A DNA stretch of 64,000 bases from positions 260,285,368 to 260,349,367 of the forward strand of contig OY282560.1 in the NCBI GenBank assembly GCA_958295665.1, written 5' to 3'. The notes below the pieces were generated by a model, which saw only the letters and a list, made by a program, of their open reading frames with translations, was not told the DNA's origin and did not search any database. A program made the translations under genes and the position numbers. Source of the stretch: Tipula vernalis. Lineage: Eukaryota; Arthropoda; Insecta; Diptera; Tipulidae. Shown here in pieces: positions 45,240 to 57,305 of the stretch; within the stretch, counting starts at the first letter, position 1; the number at the start of each line of letters is the position of its first letter.

Positions 45240-45599
45240 CTTCAAAAAGACAATATGTATATTGCGTTTTTAGTAGAAGGTTTAATTTATTTAACATATG
45301 GTATTTTAGATTTTCAAACACTGAATTATTTAATTGTAAACCAAAATAATTTGGATTTGGATCATCGACCAGCAATTTGCTATCTAAATTTTTAAAATAT
45401 AGTTTAGATAAATTTTAGTACATATTACATCTACCTCCCAATTATAAAGTTCTTCTGAAACTTTCCAAGTTGCTTTGCATCCCGTGTTTGTAAATTATGT
45501 TGTTTTAAGTTGGTTCTTAAATTTTTTGCAAAAAAATTGTTGAGAATTGTAATAAAAATAAGGAGCATATTTTGAAACATTTAATAAAAAAACATTTTC

Positions 45600-46740
45600 G
45601 ATTATTTTTTAACCCTGGTGACAAACAACAGCGCATACCGTCAAACCAAGATTTTGTAAAATATCTTTAACAATTTCGGTCAATATTCCTCCTTCTGTAT
45701 TTTTTCAGATGCATGGTATGAAATTACATATTTATATGAATGTGATGCTTTGTCGGTTATGTATTTAGTTAATGCTGAACTTCTTTCACAGTTACCAACA
45801 AAAAGTTATCAACAACACCCGACGTTCTATCTTCCGGCTATCTTCTAAGTCCGGCTTAATTTGTGTCTCATCAAACATTAATACGACATGTTTTGAATTA
45901 CTGCCCATTTTCTCTAAACTGTTCAAAGGAGTTGAGATGATGTTGAAGACATATTCAACTGTAAAGAGTTGAGATGATGTTGAAGACATATTCAACTGTA
46001 AAGCTTTCCGCAAATAGTTGTAGCAGAAAGAACATTTAAAACATACTTTTTGGGCAACGTCCTTCTGCTCTATGGGTCGTAATCTTAGCTTACCAACTAA
46101 AATCATTTTTGAAAATTCCTATGCATCTTGGCTTAAGTGGTTTAGTGCTCTATGATGCAATTTATGTAGTCCTTTCTGTATTTGAGAGCGTTCTTAGAAT
46201 TTACTGAGCCGTGATAAACGCTTTTTAAATTTTGACAACTCTTCAGCTCGAATAGTAGCATTATTTTTTAAAACCCTAATTGGTTGGAGAGCTGCTTCAT
46301 TTTTTCTTTCATCAAAGAAGGAATTTTTCAAGGGAATGAAACAATTTTCGCAATTAGATTTTACGTTTGTTTCATTGCAAGTGGAACTTTTTAATGTCGT
46401 ATTTCACGCTTCAAACGTTTACATTGTCAAGTCATAAACTTTTTCTTTATTGCCAGTAGGTTTTAATGTTCTTATACTGAAGCGGAGTTTCGTTATTCAT
46501 TTTAACATCTGGGTATTTTAAATAAAATTCTGGAAATGATTGTTTTTTTTTTTAAACTTTTCAAAATTAAATTGGGGTCGAAATACTTTTCGCAAATTAA
46601 CAATCTTTCGCGTATACTTGGAGCACATTTTTGAGAAACCAAATATCAAATAAATTGCTGTAAGCAAAAATAACAAATAATCTAAATTTCCTATCAGAAT
46701 TGAATCGCCTAAAACTTTTGGACGATGGAACATCGCACAA
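45600..46740 (-). pseudogene. P-element-like (THAP9-type) transposase relic
   Basis: On the minus strand, separate frames read CENCFIPLKNSFF and ELSKFKKRLSRLSKF (a coiled-coil-like segment). Then come FSKMILVGKLRLRPIEQKD and VAQKVCFKCSFCYNYLRKAL, QLNMSSTSSQ, KHVVLMFDETQIKPDLEDSR and, after stops, IVKDILQNLGLTVCAVVCHQG. The order S-Y-N-Y-L-R, a Leu-rich patch, then the F-D-E-M/T-x-I-K block (first catalytic Asp) and the V-x-C-D/H-x-G block (second) is that of P-type transposases. The part after the second block, with the catalytic Glu and GTP-binding segment, was not found, nor was a complete THAP zinc finger. It cannot be translated as a whole. A 77-bp piece (46382-46458) recurs at 49922-49998. 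Confidence 0.65.
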
Positions 46741-46744
46741 AATG

Positions 46745-47460
46745 CAGGATTGGTTTTTGTTCAGTTCTGGACCCATTTAATAAATAATAGCCTAATGAAT
46801 ATCAATTATGAACAACCCAAAACAAAATAAATGACTAGTGCTAGAAATTAACCATAAGAACCTATTCACAATAAGAAAATCAATGATAGCCAGATGAAAA
46901 AATATTACTTAAAAAAACGAAATAAGGAACGAAAATCCTTTATAATAAGAAGAAGCGTAAAGCTAACTGAATTTAATTTATCGCCCCTATTTTATTTTAC
47001 GACACAAAATGAGTTTAAAACAACTTCACACAATAACAGCTGGATAAGACCAACAAAACCAATAAAAATGTACATTGTAAATTAGTATTAGTAGTACGTC
47101 GCCGTTTACAAACACGACGTAAAATAAATATTCATATTTCATATGTATTAAAATAATATATATAACTCACATACACACTAACAAAAGTCCCCGTACATTT
47201 TTTTATGGTATCTTTCTTATGAGAGAAGAGCGTGACTTGTATCAACATTTGTGCTGTTTTTGTGCCCAATACATTTCCTTTCATCACCCCAAACTTAATA
47301 TGGTTTTCTGAAGCGAATTTTCAAAAATTTCAAGTATTCAACGAATATAAAGTTTAATTATTTTATTAGATATATAAGGCGTGCTTTGGTATTCTTGTCT
47401 GTTCTAGATTGCGATAGCAATTATTCCAATGTAGATCTAAACGTGTTCTACATTTAGAGT
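46745..47460. other. AT-rich non-coding stretch
   Basis: No gene or element recognised. Confidence 0.4.
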
Positions 47461-47464
47461 CCTA

Positions 47465-47935
47465 GAGGCACCCTCTATAAATAGCTGTGTGGTTTCCAAC
47501 GCAGTTGCTGCTTTTTCTCACGATGCTTCCTTTATTGCTTTATTGCAAACCTTTTAATTGTGGAGTTAACCACATATAACACAAACATCGTTCAAAGTGT
47601 AATATGCTCTAGTGTGTCCATATTCTTGTCACCTAACGCACTGTACCGGCCCATTTCTTTTCCTGGGTTCCTCGATGATAACTCTTCTGGGTAATAAACA
47701 TTTTAGGTCAAATATTGCATGTTTGCCTTTGACCTTTTTACTGTCTGGTTCTAATTCCAGAAACTCGTTTGCATCCAAGTGACTCTCTGCTCCTTTTAAT
47801 ATAACAACCAATCTTGTTGGCTCTTTAGTTGGTACGTCTAGTAATCTTTACCAACTTAGTTAAAATGTTTAATTAACGCTCTTTAAGCATCAATATTGAG
47901 CGGTTGAATTTTTGTTTCTTTTATATCTCCTCAAC
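47465..47935 (-). mobile_element. Fragment of Jockey-clade ORF1
   Basis: It follows the zinc-knuckle and pre-knuckle part of the intact ORF1 (plus-strand 17800-18360). An open piece reads MVVILKGAESHLDANEFLEL, then EPDSKKVKGKHAIFDLK and EEPRKRNGPVQCV. A deletion of about 90 bp relative to the intact copy lies after LDANE. The knuckle Cys codons are partly lost through small indels. Both ends break off without poly(A), so it is an internal scrap. Confidence 0.9.
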
Positions 47936-47939
47936 ATCA

Positions 47940-48222
47940 TTTTTGAAGAAATATGGTTCAATGATTCCACCAGTCCAAAAATCTCAAAACACAGTGATTT
48001 TTTGTGGGTTCACTAAAGTGCGGCAATTTTCCTTGTTGCCGTAGTCATTCAGCCAAAAAATATTCCTCACCGCTGAATAAAATTTTAAGAGCAATCGCGT
48101 TTTGGTATAGACGGTGAAAAGGCGAAATAAACTGAGCACAAATCAGCTGTCAAATAGGTTGACGCTGAAAAAATTGTTGCCAATTCGAAAAACAAACCTC
48201 TGTAAAAAACATCCTTTAGTAC
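47940..48222. other. Short unassigned stretch before the duplication
   Basis: Slightly less AT-rich than its surroundings. It contains GCGGCAATTTTCCTTGTTGCC near 48020, and nothing I can name. Confidence 0.35.
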
Positions 48223-48224
48223 TA

Positions 48225-48550
48225 ATGTCGTTTTCCAGTTACAATAAAGAGTAGCGAAACAGTAGAAAATGTGCAGAAAGAGCTGTCAAAAAGACAGTTT
48301 TTTGACATTTTAAGTGGAACATACTGAAAAATATTTTTAAATGGCTTTGTTTTTTTGTATGGGTGTATGAATTACGTATTAATTGTCAGATTACTTTTTT
48401 GACAATTATACGTCAACTTTGCAATGCAGTGCAATGTAGATGTAAATGTATTAGTTAGAGTAGTTTGCTACTCCGTCAATTTAGACAGATTTCAAGATGG
48501 GGGATTGGAGTAGCTTTATAGTAGAGTAGAGTGTGAGTGGAAAACGACAT
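48225..48550. repeat. TA-flanked MITE, ATGTCGTTTTCC family (copy A)
   Basis: The ends are ATGTCGTTTTCCA and its complement, flanked by TA on both sides (48223-48224 and 48551-48552). 326 bp with no coding content. The TA duplication fits Tc1/mariner-type mobilisation. Confidence 0.8.
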
Positions 48551-49215
48551 TACAAAACATACTAAATATAGGCTACTTAGATGTCTGGAACTGGGTCAAT
48601 TTCTGTAATTTTTAACATGCCTTTCCTATCCTTCGGTTTTGTTATATGTGAAAGGTTTACGGACGGACTGATGCCACCCGGTAGCCTAGCTTAGGATTGG
48701 TCGTATAATCGGATCAATCAATCAAATGAAATAGCGGAAAAAGATTTTCCATAAATTTTGACCAAGAAAAATTGAAACAAAGAAATTAAATTCGTATTTT
48801 CTAAGAATCACAATTTATAAATTTTTTACTTTAGTATTGTATCGTATACTCGATCAAGTTCCAGAAGATTTTAGCTGAAATAAATCTATCTATCTTTTCA
48901 TGCGGATTTTGAATGTACATCAGTTGCAGCGGTCGCGATTTAGGTTCTCGTAACTAACCAAAAATGTAACTAAAAAGTAACAACATCCTTCAACAGCAGA
49001 TAGAAAATCGACGTTGTGTAAAATCAATCGCTGGGCTGACCATCTTTAATGTGCACCAATCAATATGTTATAAGTATGGTTCAAAAAGTACCAGTAGAGA
49101 TGAGCCAGCCTGATAGATAAGGCCTTTAAGCTGATAGATATTTTTTCGGGTGTTTTTAACACTTTAAGATTGGAATTTATTGAAAGCGTGCGCGACACTA
49201 CATATAGCCGCTTAA

Positions 49216-49536
49216 AGGTGGATTTATATTATCTGTTCCTTTCAGTTCCTACTCGTATCGTATCAGACATCATCAATTTATACTATCCGTACCTTTCAAT
49301 TCAGGCATTTTCTTCGTATGATTATCGTGTATATTCATATCTTTGGGTTACGAATAGAGTAACATTAACACACAAAAATACAAAAATGTTTTAGTAGCAA
49401 TTTACAATTTTTATTTGTTTCGCTATTCTTTCGTATTTTTTCGCCTTCAGATATCAGACAAAACATTCTTTTCAACAATATGTGTCTGTGTCGGTACGAG
49501 TAGGAACGGAAAGGAATGGATAATATAAATCCACCT
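49216..49536. repeat. TTAA-flanked MITE, AGGTGGATTTATATTATC family (copy A)
   Basis: About 53-bp imperfect inverted ends start AGGTGGATTTATATTATC and continue TTCCTTTC, GTTCCTACTCGTA. TTAA flanks both sides (49212-49215 and 49537-49540), as for piggyBac-type insertions, although the terminal bases are not the usual CCY. 321 bp. Confidence 0.8.
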
Positions 49537-49921
49537 TTAACCTAAAGACGTACATTCATGACTTAATAATAAAATCAATTTTGTAAAATGCATTTCTTTT
49601 ACATTCACACAAACGTTGCAATCAAATTTAGCAAGATCTTATTCCCCCCCCCCCCTCCTTCTCCCGTGTGACGCCTAACTAAAATCTACATCACACGATC
49701 ACACGTTAATTAATTGCTAGAATTAAGTTCAATTAAAAAATTAATCTTTAAGTGGTTTTATTAGAATTCTTGAATGTAATCTGTAGTACAGTACAAGTAT
49801 AGAAAAAGTTATTTTCTTATCAATCAGCGAAAATTATCGCGAGGTTTGTAATTTTTAATACGTTCGATAATTAGGTTTATAATTTACAAAAGGCTTTAAG
49901 CGTGTATGCCAATTTGTTTTT

Positions 49922-49998
49922 TGGAACTTTTTAATGTCGTATTTGACGCTTCAAACGTTTACATTGTCAAGTCATAAACTTTTTCTTTATTGCCAGTA
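49922..49998. repeat. 77-bp filler copied from the P-like relic
   Basis: It matches 46382-46458 with a single mismatch (C to G near 49945) in the same orientation, exactly 3540 bp away. It sits between the two copies of the 1.7-kb unit and nowhere else in the window. Confidence 0.93.
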
Positions 49999-50000
49999 TA

Positions 50001-50326
50001 ATGTCGTTTTCCAGTTACAATAAAGAGTAGCGAAACAGTAGAAAATGTGCAGAAAGAGCTGTCAAAAAGACAGTTTTTTGACATTTTAAGTGGAACATAC
50101 AGAAAAATATTTTTAAATGGCTTTGTTTTTTTGTATGGGTGTATGAATTACGTATTAATTGTCAGATTACTTTTTTGACAATTATACGTCAACTTTGCAA
50201 TGCAATGCAATGTAGATGTAAATGTATTAGTTAGAGTAGTTTGCTACTCTGTCAATTTAGACGGATTTCAAGATGGGGGATTGGAGTAGCTTTATAGTAG
50301 AGTAGAGTGTGAGTGGAAAACGACAT
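50001..50326. repeat. TA-flanked MITE, ATGTCGTTTTCC family (copy B)
   Basis: Duplicate of the MITE at 48225, carried with the 1.7-kb unit, with the same length and only a few substitutions. Confidence 0.8.
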
Positions 50327-50997
50327 TACAAAACATACTAAATATAGGCTACTTAGATGTCTGGAACTGGGTCAATTTCTGTAATTTTTAACATGCCTTT
50401 CCTATCCTTCGGTTTTGTTATATGTGATAGGTTTACGGACGGACTGATGCCACCCGGTAGCCTAGCTTAGGATTGGTCGCATAATCGGATCAATCAATCA
50501 AATGAAATAGCGGAAAAAGATCTTCCATAAATTTTGTCCAAGAAAAATTGAAACAAAGAAATTAAATTCGTATTTTCTAAGAATCACAATTTATAAATTT
50601 TTTACTTTAGTATTGTATCGTATACTCGATCAAGTTCCAGAAGATTTTAGCTGAAATAAATCTATCTATCTTTTCATGCGGATTTTGAATGTACATCAGT
50701 TGCAGCGGTCGCGATTTACATAGGTTCTCGTAACTAACCAAAAATGTAACTAAAAAGTAACAACATCCTTCAACAGCAGATAGAAAATCGACGTTGTGTA
50801 AAATCAATCGCTGGGCTGACCATCTTTAATGTGCACCAATCAATATGTTATAAGTATGGTTCAAAAAGTACCAGTAGAGATGAGCCAGCCTGATAGATAA
50901 GGCCTTTAAGCTGATAGATATTTTTTCGGGTGTTTTTAACACATAAAGATTGGAATTTATTGAAAGCGTGCGCGACACTATACATATAGCCGCTTAA

Positions 50998-51318
50998 AGG
51001 TGGATTTATATTATCTGTTCCTTTCAGTTCCTACTCGTATCGTATCAGACATCATCAATTTATACTATCCGTACCTTTCAATTCAGGCATTTTCTTCGTA
51101 TGATTATCGTGTATATTCATATCTTTGGGTTACGAATAGAGTAACATTAACACACAAAAATACAAAAATGTTTTAGTAGCAATTTACAATTTTTATTTGT
51201 TTCGCTATTCTTTCGTATTTTTTCGCCTTCAGATATCAGACAAAACATTCTTTTCAACAATATGTGTCTGTGTCGGTACGAGTAGGAACGGAAAGGAATG
51301 GATAATATAAATCCACCT
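50998..51318. repeat. TTAA-flanked MITE, AGGTGGATTTATATTATC family (copy B)
   Basis: Duplicate of the MITE at 49216 with the same TTAA flanks (50994-50997 and 51319-51322). Confidence 0.8.
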
Positions 51319-51700
51319 TTAACCTAAAGACGTACATTCATGACTTAATAATAAAATCAATTTTGTAAAATGCATTTCTTTTACATTCACACAAACGTTG
51401 CAATCAAATTTAGCAAGATCTTATTCCCCCCCCCCTCCTTCTCCCGTGTGACGCCTAACTAAAATCTACATCACACGATCACACGTTAATTAATTGCTAG
51501 AATTAAGTTCAATTAAAAAATTAATCTTTAAGTGGTTTTATTAGAATTCTTGAATGTAATCTGTAGTACAGTACAAGTATAGAAAAAGTTATTTTCTTAT
51601 CAATCAGCGAAAATTATCGCGAGGTTTGTAATTTTTAATACGTTCGATAATTAGGTTTATAATTTACAAAAGGCTTTAAGCGTGTATGCCAATTTGTTTT

Positions 51701-53425
51701 TTTTTTGTTTTTTATTCATAAAATATAAATAGTATATTATATGTATAAGTAATCAGAAAACTAACAATCACATTCTAAAGTGAACGAAACTTGTTTCACC
51801 CCATATAATTATTTTATGCATCGTTGGTGGTGGTATAATAAAAAGTCGAAAAACTAATTAGCAAGAGGTACAAGTACAACAGACAACATAGCCGAACAAA
51901 ACTTATTTGATTTATTAATATTTAATTTAATTTAATATTCGTTCTTATGACAAGCGAAACTATAATAATAGTAATAAAAAAAATAACTATATATAACTAT
52001 TCTGTTTTACATAAATTACTATGATTAATTTCATGTAATTTTGTAATTATTTTTCTTTTATTATAGGAGTAATACATATAAAAGTTTGGTGTGTTGCGTT
52101 ATAAACTATATTACAATATTATAAGTATTAACATTCTGCGTCATTTCGTTGAGGCCGGGCTTTTTTGTATTTTTATCGTTTTGCTTTGTTTAACAATGCT
52201 TCTGATGTGGAAAGTCCAATGGTAGTGATACTGGCATTGAAATCAATTTTACATTTAACCTAATGTAGAATTTATGTTAATTCTACATTTATCCTAATTA
52301 AGAACGGCTCCGGAACAAAATCCCCCTTCTCTAAATTATTTTCAAAAATTGTACATAACTCTTACAATGAAATTAACTAACAAAATGTATAGGTACAATA
52401 ATTATTAATCTATATTTTTTATCTGCAGATACAGACATATCAAAAATACATAAGACCTTTACAGAACAAGGGATACAGTGACAAGCGCAGACGCTAGCAA
52501 AATTAGACAAACAAATCAAGGGATGCTCATAGAACAATTGTCGATGTTGACCGCGACATTGCATATATTGTATATACATAATTGTATTTGACCAGTGTAT
52601 TTTGTCGATCTGTCTCCTGTTCTGTTTGAACCTAGTACCGATCTTACACCGTAGATAGCATAATACTATTTTGTTACCCGGTGTAAATCCTATGTTTTGA
52701 TAGTATAATAGCAAAAATAAAATATAATAGGGAAATAGATGACAGTGATTGTTGATGAATTAGTCTAGCAACGTTAATTTAATTGACAAAAGCTAACGTT
52801 TCGAAATAAAACATAAATTTAATATGTGTTATGACTCTGGTGGCAGGTATCATAACCAAGAATTAGAATTATGATTAAATAAACCCAATTTTTTTGGAGT
52901 TAATGTTATTCTTCTGGGGATTTATCATAAGCAATTGTTGTTGTAAATTTGTCGAGGAAATACGCTATACGCATACTGCTTAATTATACTTTGTCATTAC
53001 TTGTCTTTTATTTTCTTGTTTTTGCGAATATGTAGTGTAAAACTGATTGTGATGGGTAGTTACTACTGTACCACTCGATCCTTAAAATCACTAAAAACAG
53101 TAATTGTGATTTGATTGTCTTAGGATATGGGAAAAATACTCTAATAGGGTGAAAATTCGACCTCATCAATCCATTGTAAACGTAATTTTATCAAAAAACT
53201 ATGAATTTTTACTTACGACAGTATAGTGCTGCCACATAGCAGTATAATACTCGATGGGTCCGGCACTTAAAGTGTTACGATTGAGAATCTTGTGCTATAA
53301 TAACGAATAAAATGTCGACATTTTACGCTTCAGGTCTCCCAACGTGTTGGTATGAAAAATCTACCGATGAAAAAATGAAATTTAAGCTATCACAATGCCA
53401 TGAAATTTTGAATACACAGCTTGTG
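51701..53425. other. AT-rich non-coding stretch
   Basis: No gene recognised. The 113-codon minus-strand ORF at 52373-52714 has no recognisable motif. A small hairpin (AATGTAGAATT and its complement, 52263-52290) is present. Confidence 0.4.
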
Positions 53426-53426
53426 T

Positions 53427-53692
53427 TAAAAGTTTCTAGCCTGAAAATTAAACGGGACTAATTAAACAAAAAGATAAGTGTACTAGAATATTCCTCCCAT
53501 CCTTCATAATGAATGGTAAATTTCAAATCAATCTCTCAATTTATTTTGTGTTTACAACTCATTTGTCATTTTTAATTAAAGTACGAATTGCTTGAACATC
53601 ACCGTATTCGCCGTAAAACACAGTTTTTCAGTTTCTATTCGCCGTAAAACACAGTTTTTCATTTTCTAAGCTAGAAACCTTTCACGCAATGT
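53427..53692. mobile_element. 265-bp internally deleted mariner derivative, family E
   Basis: The left end TTAAAAGTTTCTAGCCTGAA is mirrored at the right (TTTTCTAAGCTAGAAACC, ending about 53692). The block AACAAAAAGATAAGTGTACT near 53464 and the block ACACAGTTTTTCATTTTCTA near 53650 are shared with the mariner relic at 27333-28186. A 25-bp piece (TATTCGCCGTAAAACACAG) is repeated in tandem near 53610-53655. No transposase remains. Confidence 0.65.
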
Positions 53693-53699
53693 ATCAAGT

Positions 53700-56600
53700 G
53701 CATTGAGGTCTCTAGGCGTTGATTTTACCCAACATGTTGGCTACAGCTCGTGGAGCTGAATGCACCCATTGCTTAAATAAATTTAAGTATCTCCAATCAG
53801 ATGTTAAATATTTCAAAAAATGTTTATCAAGTGACTCAGTGTGGTTTTGTTTGATTGTTACATCGCAACTTCGTGTACAGTTTATTATTTGCCTGTCAAA
53901 GGTTAACCATTGTATATTTGAAAGACTCGCAGACATTTTTTTTTGCTAAAACCGTAGGGCACATTTCCTCATTATGTCGTCGTAACATCCCAATTAATTA
54001 TTTTAAATTAAACTTATAACTTTTTAATTTCGTGAGTTTTATTTAATCACGAATTACAATTTTCATTTTGAAATAATTGTATCAATTATTATCTTTTAAA
54101 CATTTTTAAATGTCTTGCTACCTTAGAGGTTTATTCGTGATTTTTTTTTTTTTTTTTTTTTTTGGTAAACAAAAGTAATTATATTTAATATATGATATTG
54201 TATTGTATAATTACACAAATTAATTTTCATTAAATTAATAAATTAAACTAATAATATAGTATTTAGTGTGTAATGATAAACCCATCAATTCGATCGAAAC
54301 CTATAGCTCACTCGTTTCTACGGAGACGGACATATTTAGATAATCTATAGATAATTAGATAGAGATTAGATTGGGCACAATGAAAATGTTTATGTATAAT
54401 TTTATCATAATAATAGCGTTTTTGTTTATTTTGGTACGGCTCCAAAATTTACCTCCATTGTATAAACCTACCACCCTTTTTGTATTAGTTGGTAAAAAAA
54501 AATCAAATATTTAAAGGTCGGAATGAATTTTGTTTATATTTTACTTTTCTAGCGAAACCATTAAATAATTAATGTGAAAATTGTACACATAATGTGAAAA
54601 TTATACACATATAAATACATAAATAGTACGTCGGTTGTATAGTAAATTAGTAATATAGGGAATTTTTTTGAATTTTATGGTTCTTGCTACACCAATGAAA
54701 TGTGTAGTTTTGGTATAACTGCTATACACATACATACCTTCGTCATTGTATATTTTGTTCCCTCTTCTGTTTAGAATTAGAGAGAATTTGAATTTATATT
54801 TATTTTGTTTTCTAATAAATTTGTTATACAATTTAATTTACTTATTTTTGAATAATTTATAAAGTTTATCCATATAAAGGAATATACATATATTGTAAAA
54901 TAAGGATATATTTTAGATTCACAAAAAAACCATGGTAGCTAGTCATGTTTTTTTTATAATTCTAGATATAAATATAATATTATGTTTCTGTACGTTCTGT
55001 TTATATTTTATACAGATTGGGTTTTAAGGGTAATAGATGAGATGGCAGATTTTTTCGTAAATTTTATTATTGATTAATGATAACATGATTGGGATTTAAG
55101 GTAGATAGATGAGTTGTTGAAATAAATGCGATGCGTCGATGTGAGGGAGACTGAAATAATTTGATACATTTTAGAATTTTGGTTTGAACAAATTAATGTA
55201 GATGGAAAATGTTTTGCGATTTGGAGGTGGTTAAGTTTTGTTAGTATTTATTACGAGGTAGAGCTTATCTTTTGTATAGATGATTGGCTTTCGGTTTCAT
55301 ATTGTTATCACGAAATAAAGTAAATCATTAGTATATCGGTGATCTTTGGTTGGAGACAGAAACTCGCAGTGTTTGTGATTAGATTTGAAATGTATTAACG
55401 TCTAAATTATAAACCTTTATTAGTTTAAATATTTTATTAAAAAACCTTTTTTATACAAACGTCGATGGCTTGATAATATCTCAAAAAACCGGAAATTTGG
55501 CATTGACGTTTATGCAAAAAAGTTTTTTTAAAAAAATATTTAAATAAATAAGATCTATAATTTATACATTTAACTAATACAGACCTAAGAAATAAGATAA
55601 GATTTTAGTTTTAAGAAATTGGTTGCAGCCGTGGTGTGACCAGTTAGGTCTTATTTTGTGTTTATGTTTAGGTTATTAAACTGTTCCATAAATTTTACTG
55701 TTGCTCAGGTACATACGAGTATATTCAAATTTTGGTCGTTAAATAGGAATTGAGAAGTGAGAGTTTCTTATATATTTGTAATTTTGTCGCTGCGTGAAAT
55801 TAATTGTGTTGCTTTTATACAGCTTCACAATAAAGCAGCTGATTTTAATGGCATAAATCAAATTCAGAAATTTTTAAATTTTTACTATGTATTTTGATGA
55901 TGAACTAAGCAAAGTAGTACACTCAAAAAAAATGTTAAAATTCCAGATATATTTTACAAAATTTCTATAAATATAGAGCACAGAAAATGTTTTGTAAAAT
56001 TTACAATTTAAGAAAAAGTTCTGTAAATTATATAAAATGAATTGAAAGAATAACAAAACGTTTTTGAGATCAAATTAATAATATAGGTATGTTGTGATTA
56101 TTACAAAAACTTTGTTAATTCCCAAACAGGTTTTTATTAAGTATACAAATAAGTTTTGTAATATTCTGAAAAAACTTACTCTGTTTTAATGGCATGTAAA
56201 CCCGATTTTTCTTTTCGTTTTTCATTGGGTAAATAAAGCGCTTTATTGTTCGTAATCTTGAGCCGAGTTGGTTATCGAACTCTTTCAATAATTGATTTCT
56301 TATGGAACCAACAAAAATGATCCCATAAAAACCGGCAAAACATTAAGTCGATAAAATACATATGATAGAAATCAGCATAACTATATTATGTTAAATTTTT
56401 TTGTTCTAGGTTAGAATATCTCAAAAACCTGACGTGATTGGATAATTCAGTAGCCAGATTCGGATTCAGCGCAACAAATTACTTCGGTTATGACTGTTAA
56501 ATAAACTAGTATTTCGAAAGTATTGTAACTTTCTTTCGTCTCCTTTAAAATATGTAACTATAAAAATGATAACACGAAGTTTGCACTTTATTTCTGAATA

Positions 56601-57305
56601 ATGAATGTAAAAAGCTAACCAACATTATCAAAAAAAAAAAAAACAGACGAGAGAGAGTATATTATGACAAACAATTTTAAAATAAAACAACACAACGAAA
56701 ATAAACGTATCACTATTTGTTGCACCCTATTTACATAACGACTGTTGTAAAATTAACACCTCCCTCGTGTTAATCGATTGAAACTTTAGCTACCAAAAAT
56801 ACAAATATACTGAAAATAAATGTAAATCTGCGAGTAAATCAAACATACACATGTGTAGATACATCTACCTCTTATATACGAAATGGAAAATTGTAATAAT
56901 ATCAATTAAATATGCAAATATTGCAAAATTAAATTATTCGTTAATTTAAGCTTAATCTCTTGAATTTGTTTAATTTAAAAAAAAAATAATTATTTACAAT
57001 TTTTATTGTAGGACATAAAATATTCATATAATAAAAAATGAATATATAAATAATGTCGTTAATAAACTAATTTGTTTATTAAAACTTTTTATATGCTGTA
57101 TCGCTGGTTTCTGTGTTTATTAATGCTAAACGATATGATACACCTACCTACCTTCAACGCAAAACAAAAATATTTTCTGTACAGACATAGCATAAACTAT
57201 AAGCTACCCACTCATTTTTAAGAAGTTTTGGACAAGGGAAACTAAAAAATATCAACGAATTAAATTGGAATAAATGCGGTTGAATTGTGTTTCTGAGTCG
57301 GAGAT
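53700..57305. other. AT-rich non-coding stretch
   Basis: No gene or element recognised on either strand. The 54133-54163 T run and the 56628-56643 A run are simple repeats. GTTTTGTAAAATTT-like words recur near 55960-56160 without a clear pattern. Confidence 0.4.

Larger units (their letters stand above)
48223..49921. repeat. 1.7-kb duplicated unit, copy A
   Basis: Nearly identical to 49999-51700. Differences seen by eye number about 15, mostly single bases, plus small indels (four extra bases in copy B near 50716, two near 50981, and a shorter C run near 51427). The similarity begins exactly at the outer end of a MITE (48223) and stops in a T run (49921). The unit contains two MITEs and otherwise non-coding sequence. 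Confidence 0.95.
49999..51700. repeat. 1.7-kb duplicated unit, copy B
   Basis: Direct repeat of 48223-49921. Its left edge is the MITE end at 49999-50001 and its right edge lies in the T run at 51700, where copy A instead continues into the filler. Confidence 0.95.

Noticed and set aside
45772..45972. 66-codon plus-strand ORF
   Set aside because: Antisense of the P-like transposase relic.
49170..49394. 74-codon plus-strand ORF in the duplicated unit
   Set aside because: It crosses the TTAA-flanked MITE boundary, and the second copy of the unit carries a small indel there, so it is unlikely to be coding.
52373..52714. 113-codon minus-strand ORF with several Cys residues
   Set aside because: Cys spacing does not form a known zinc motif, and there is no supporting context or second exon.
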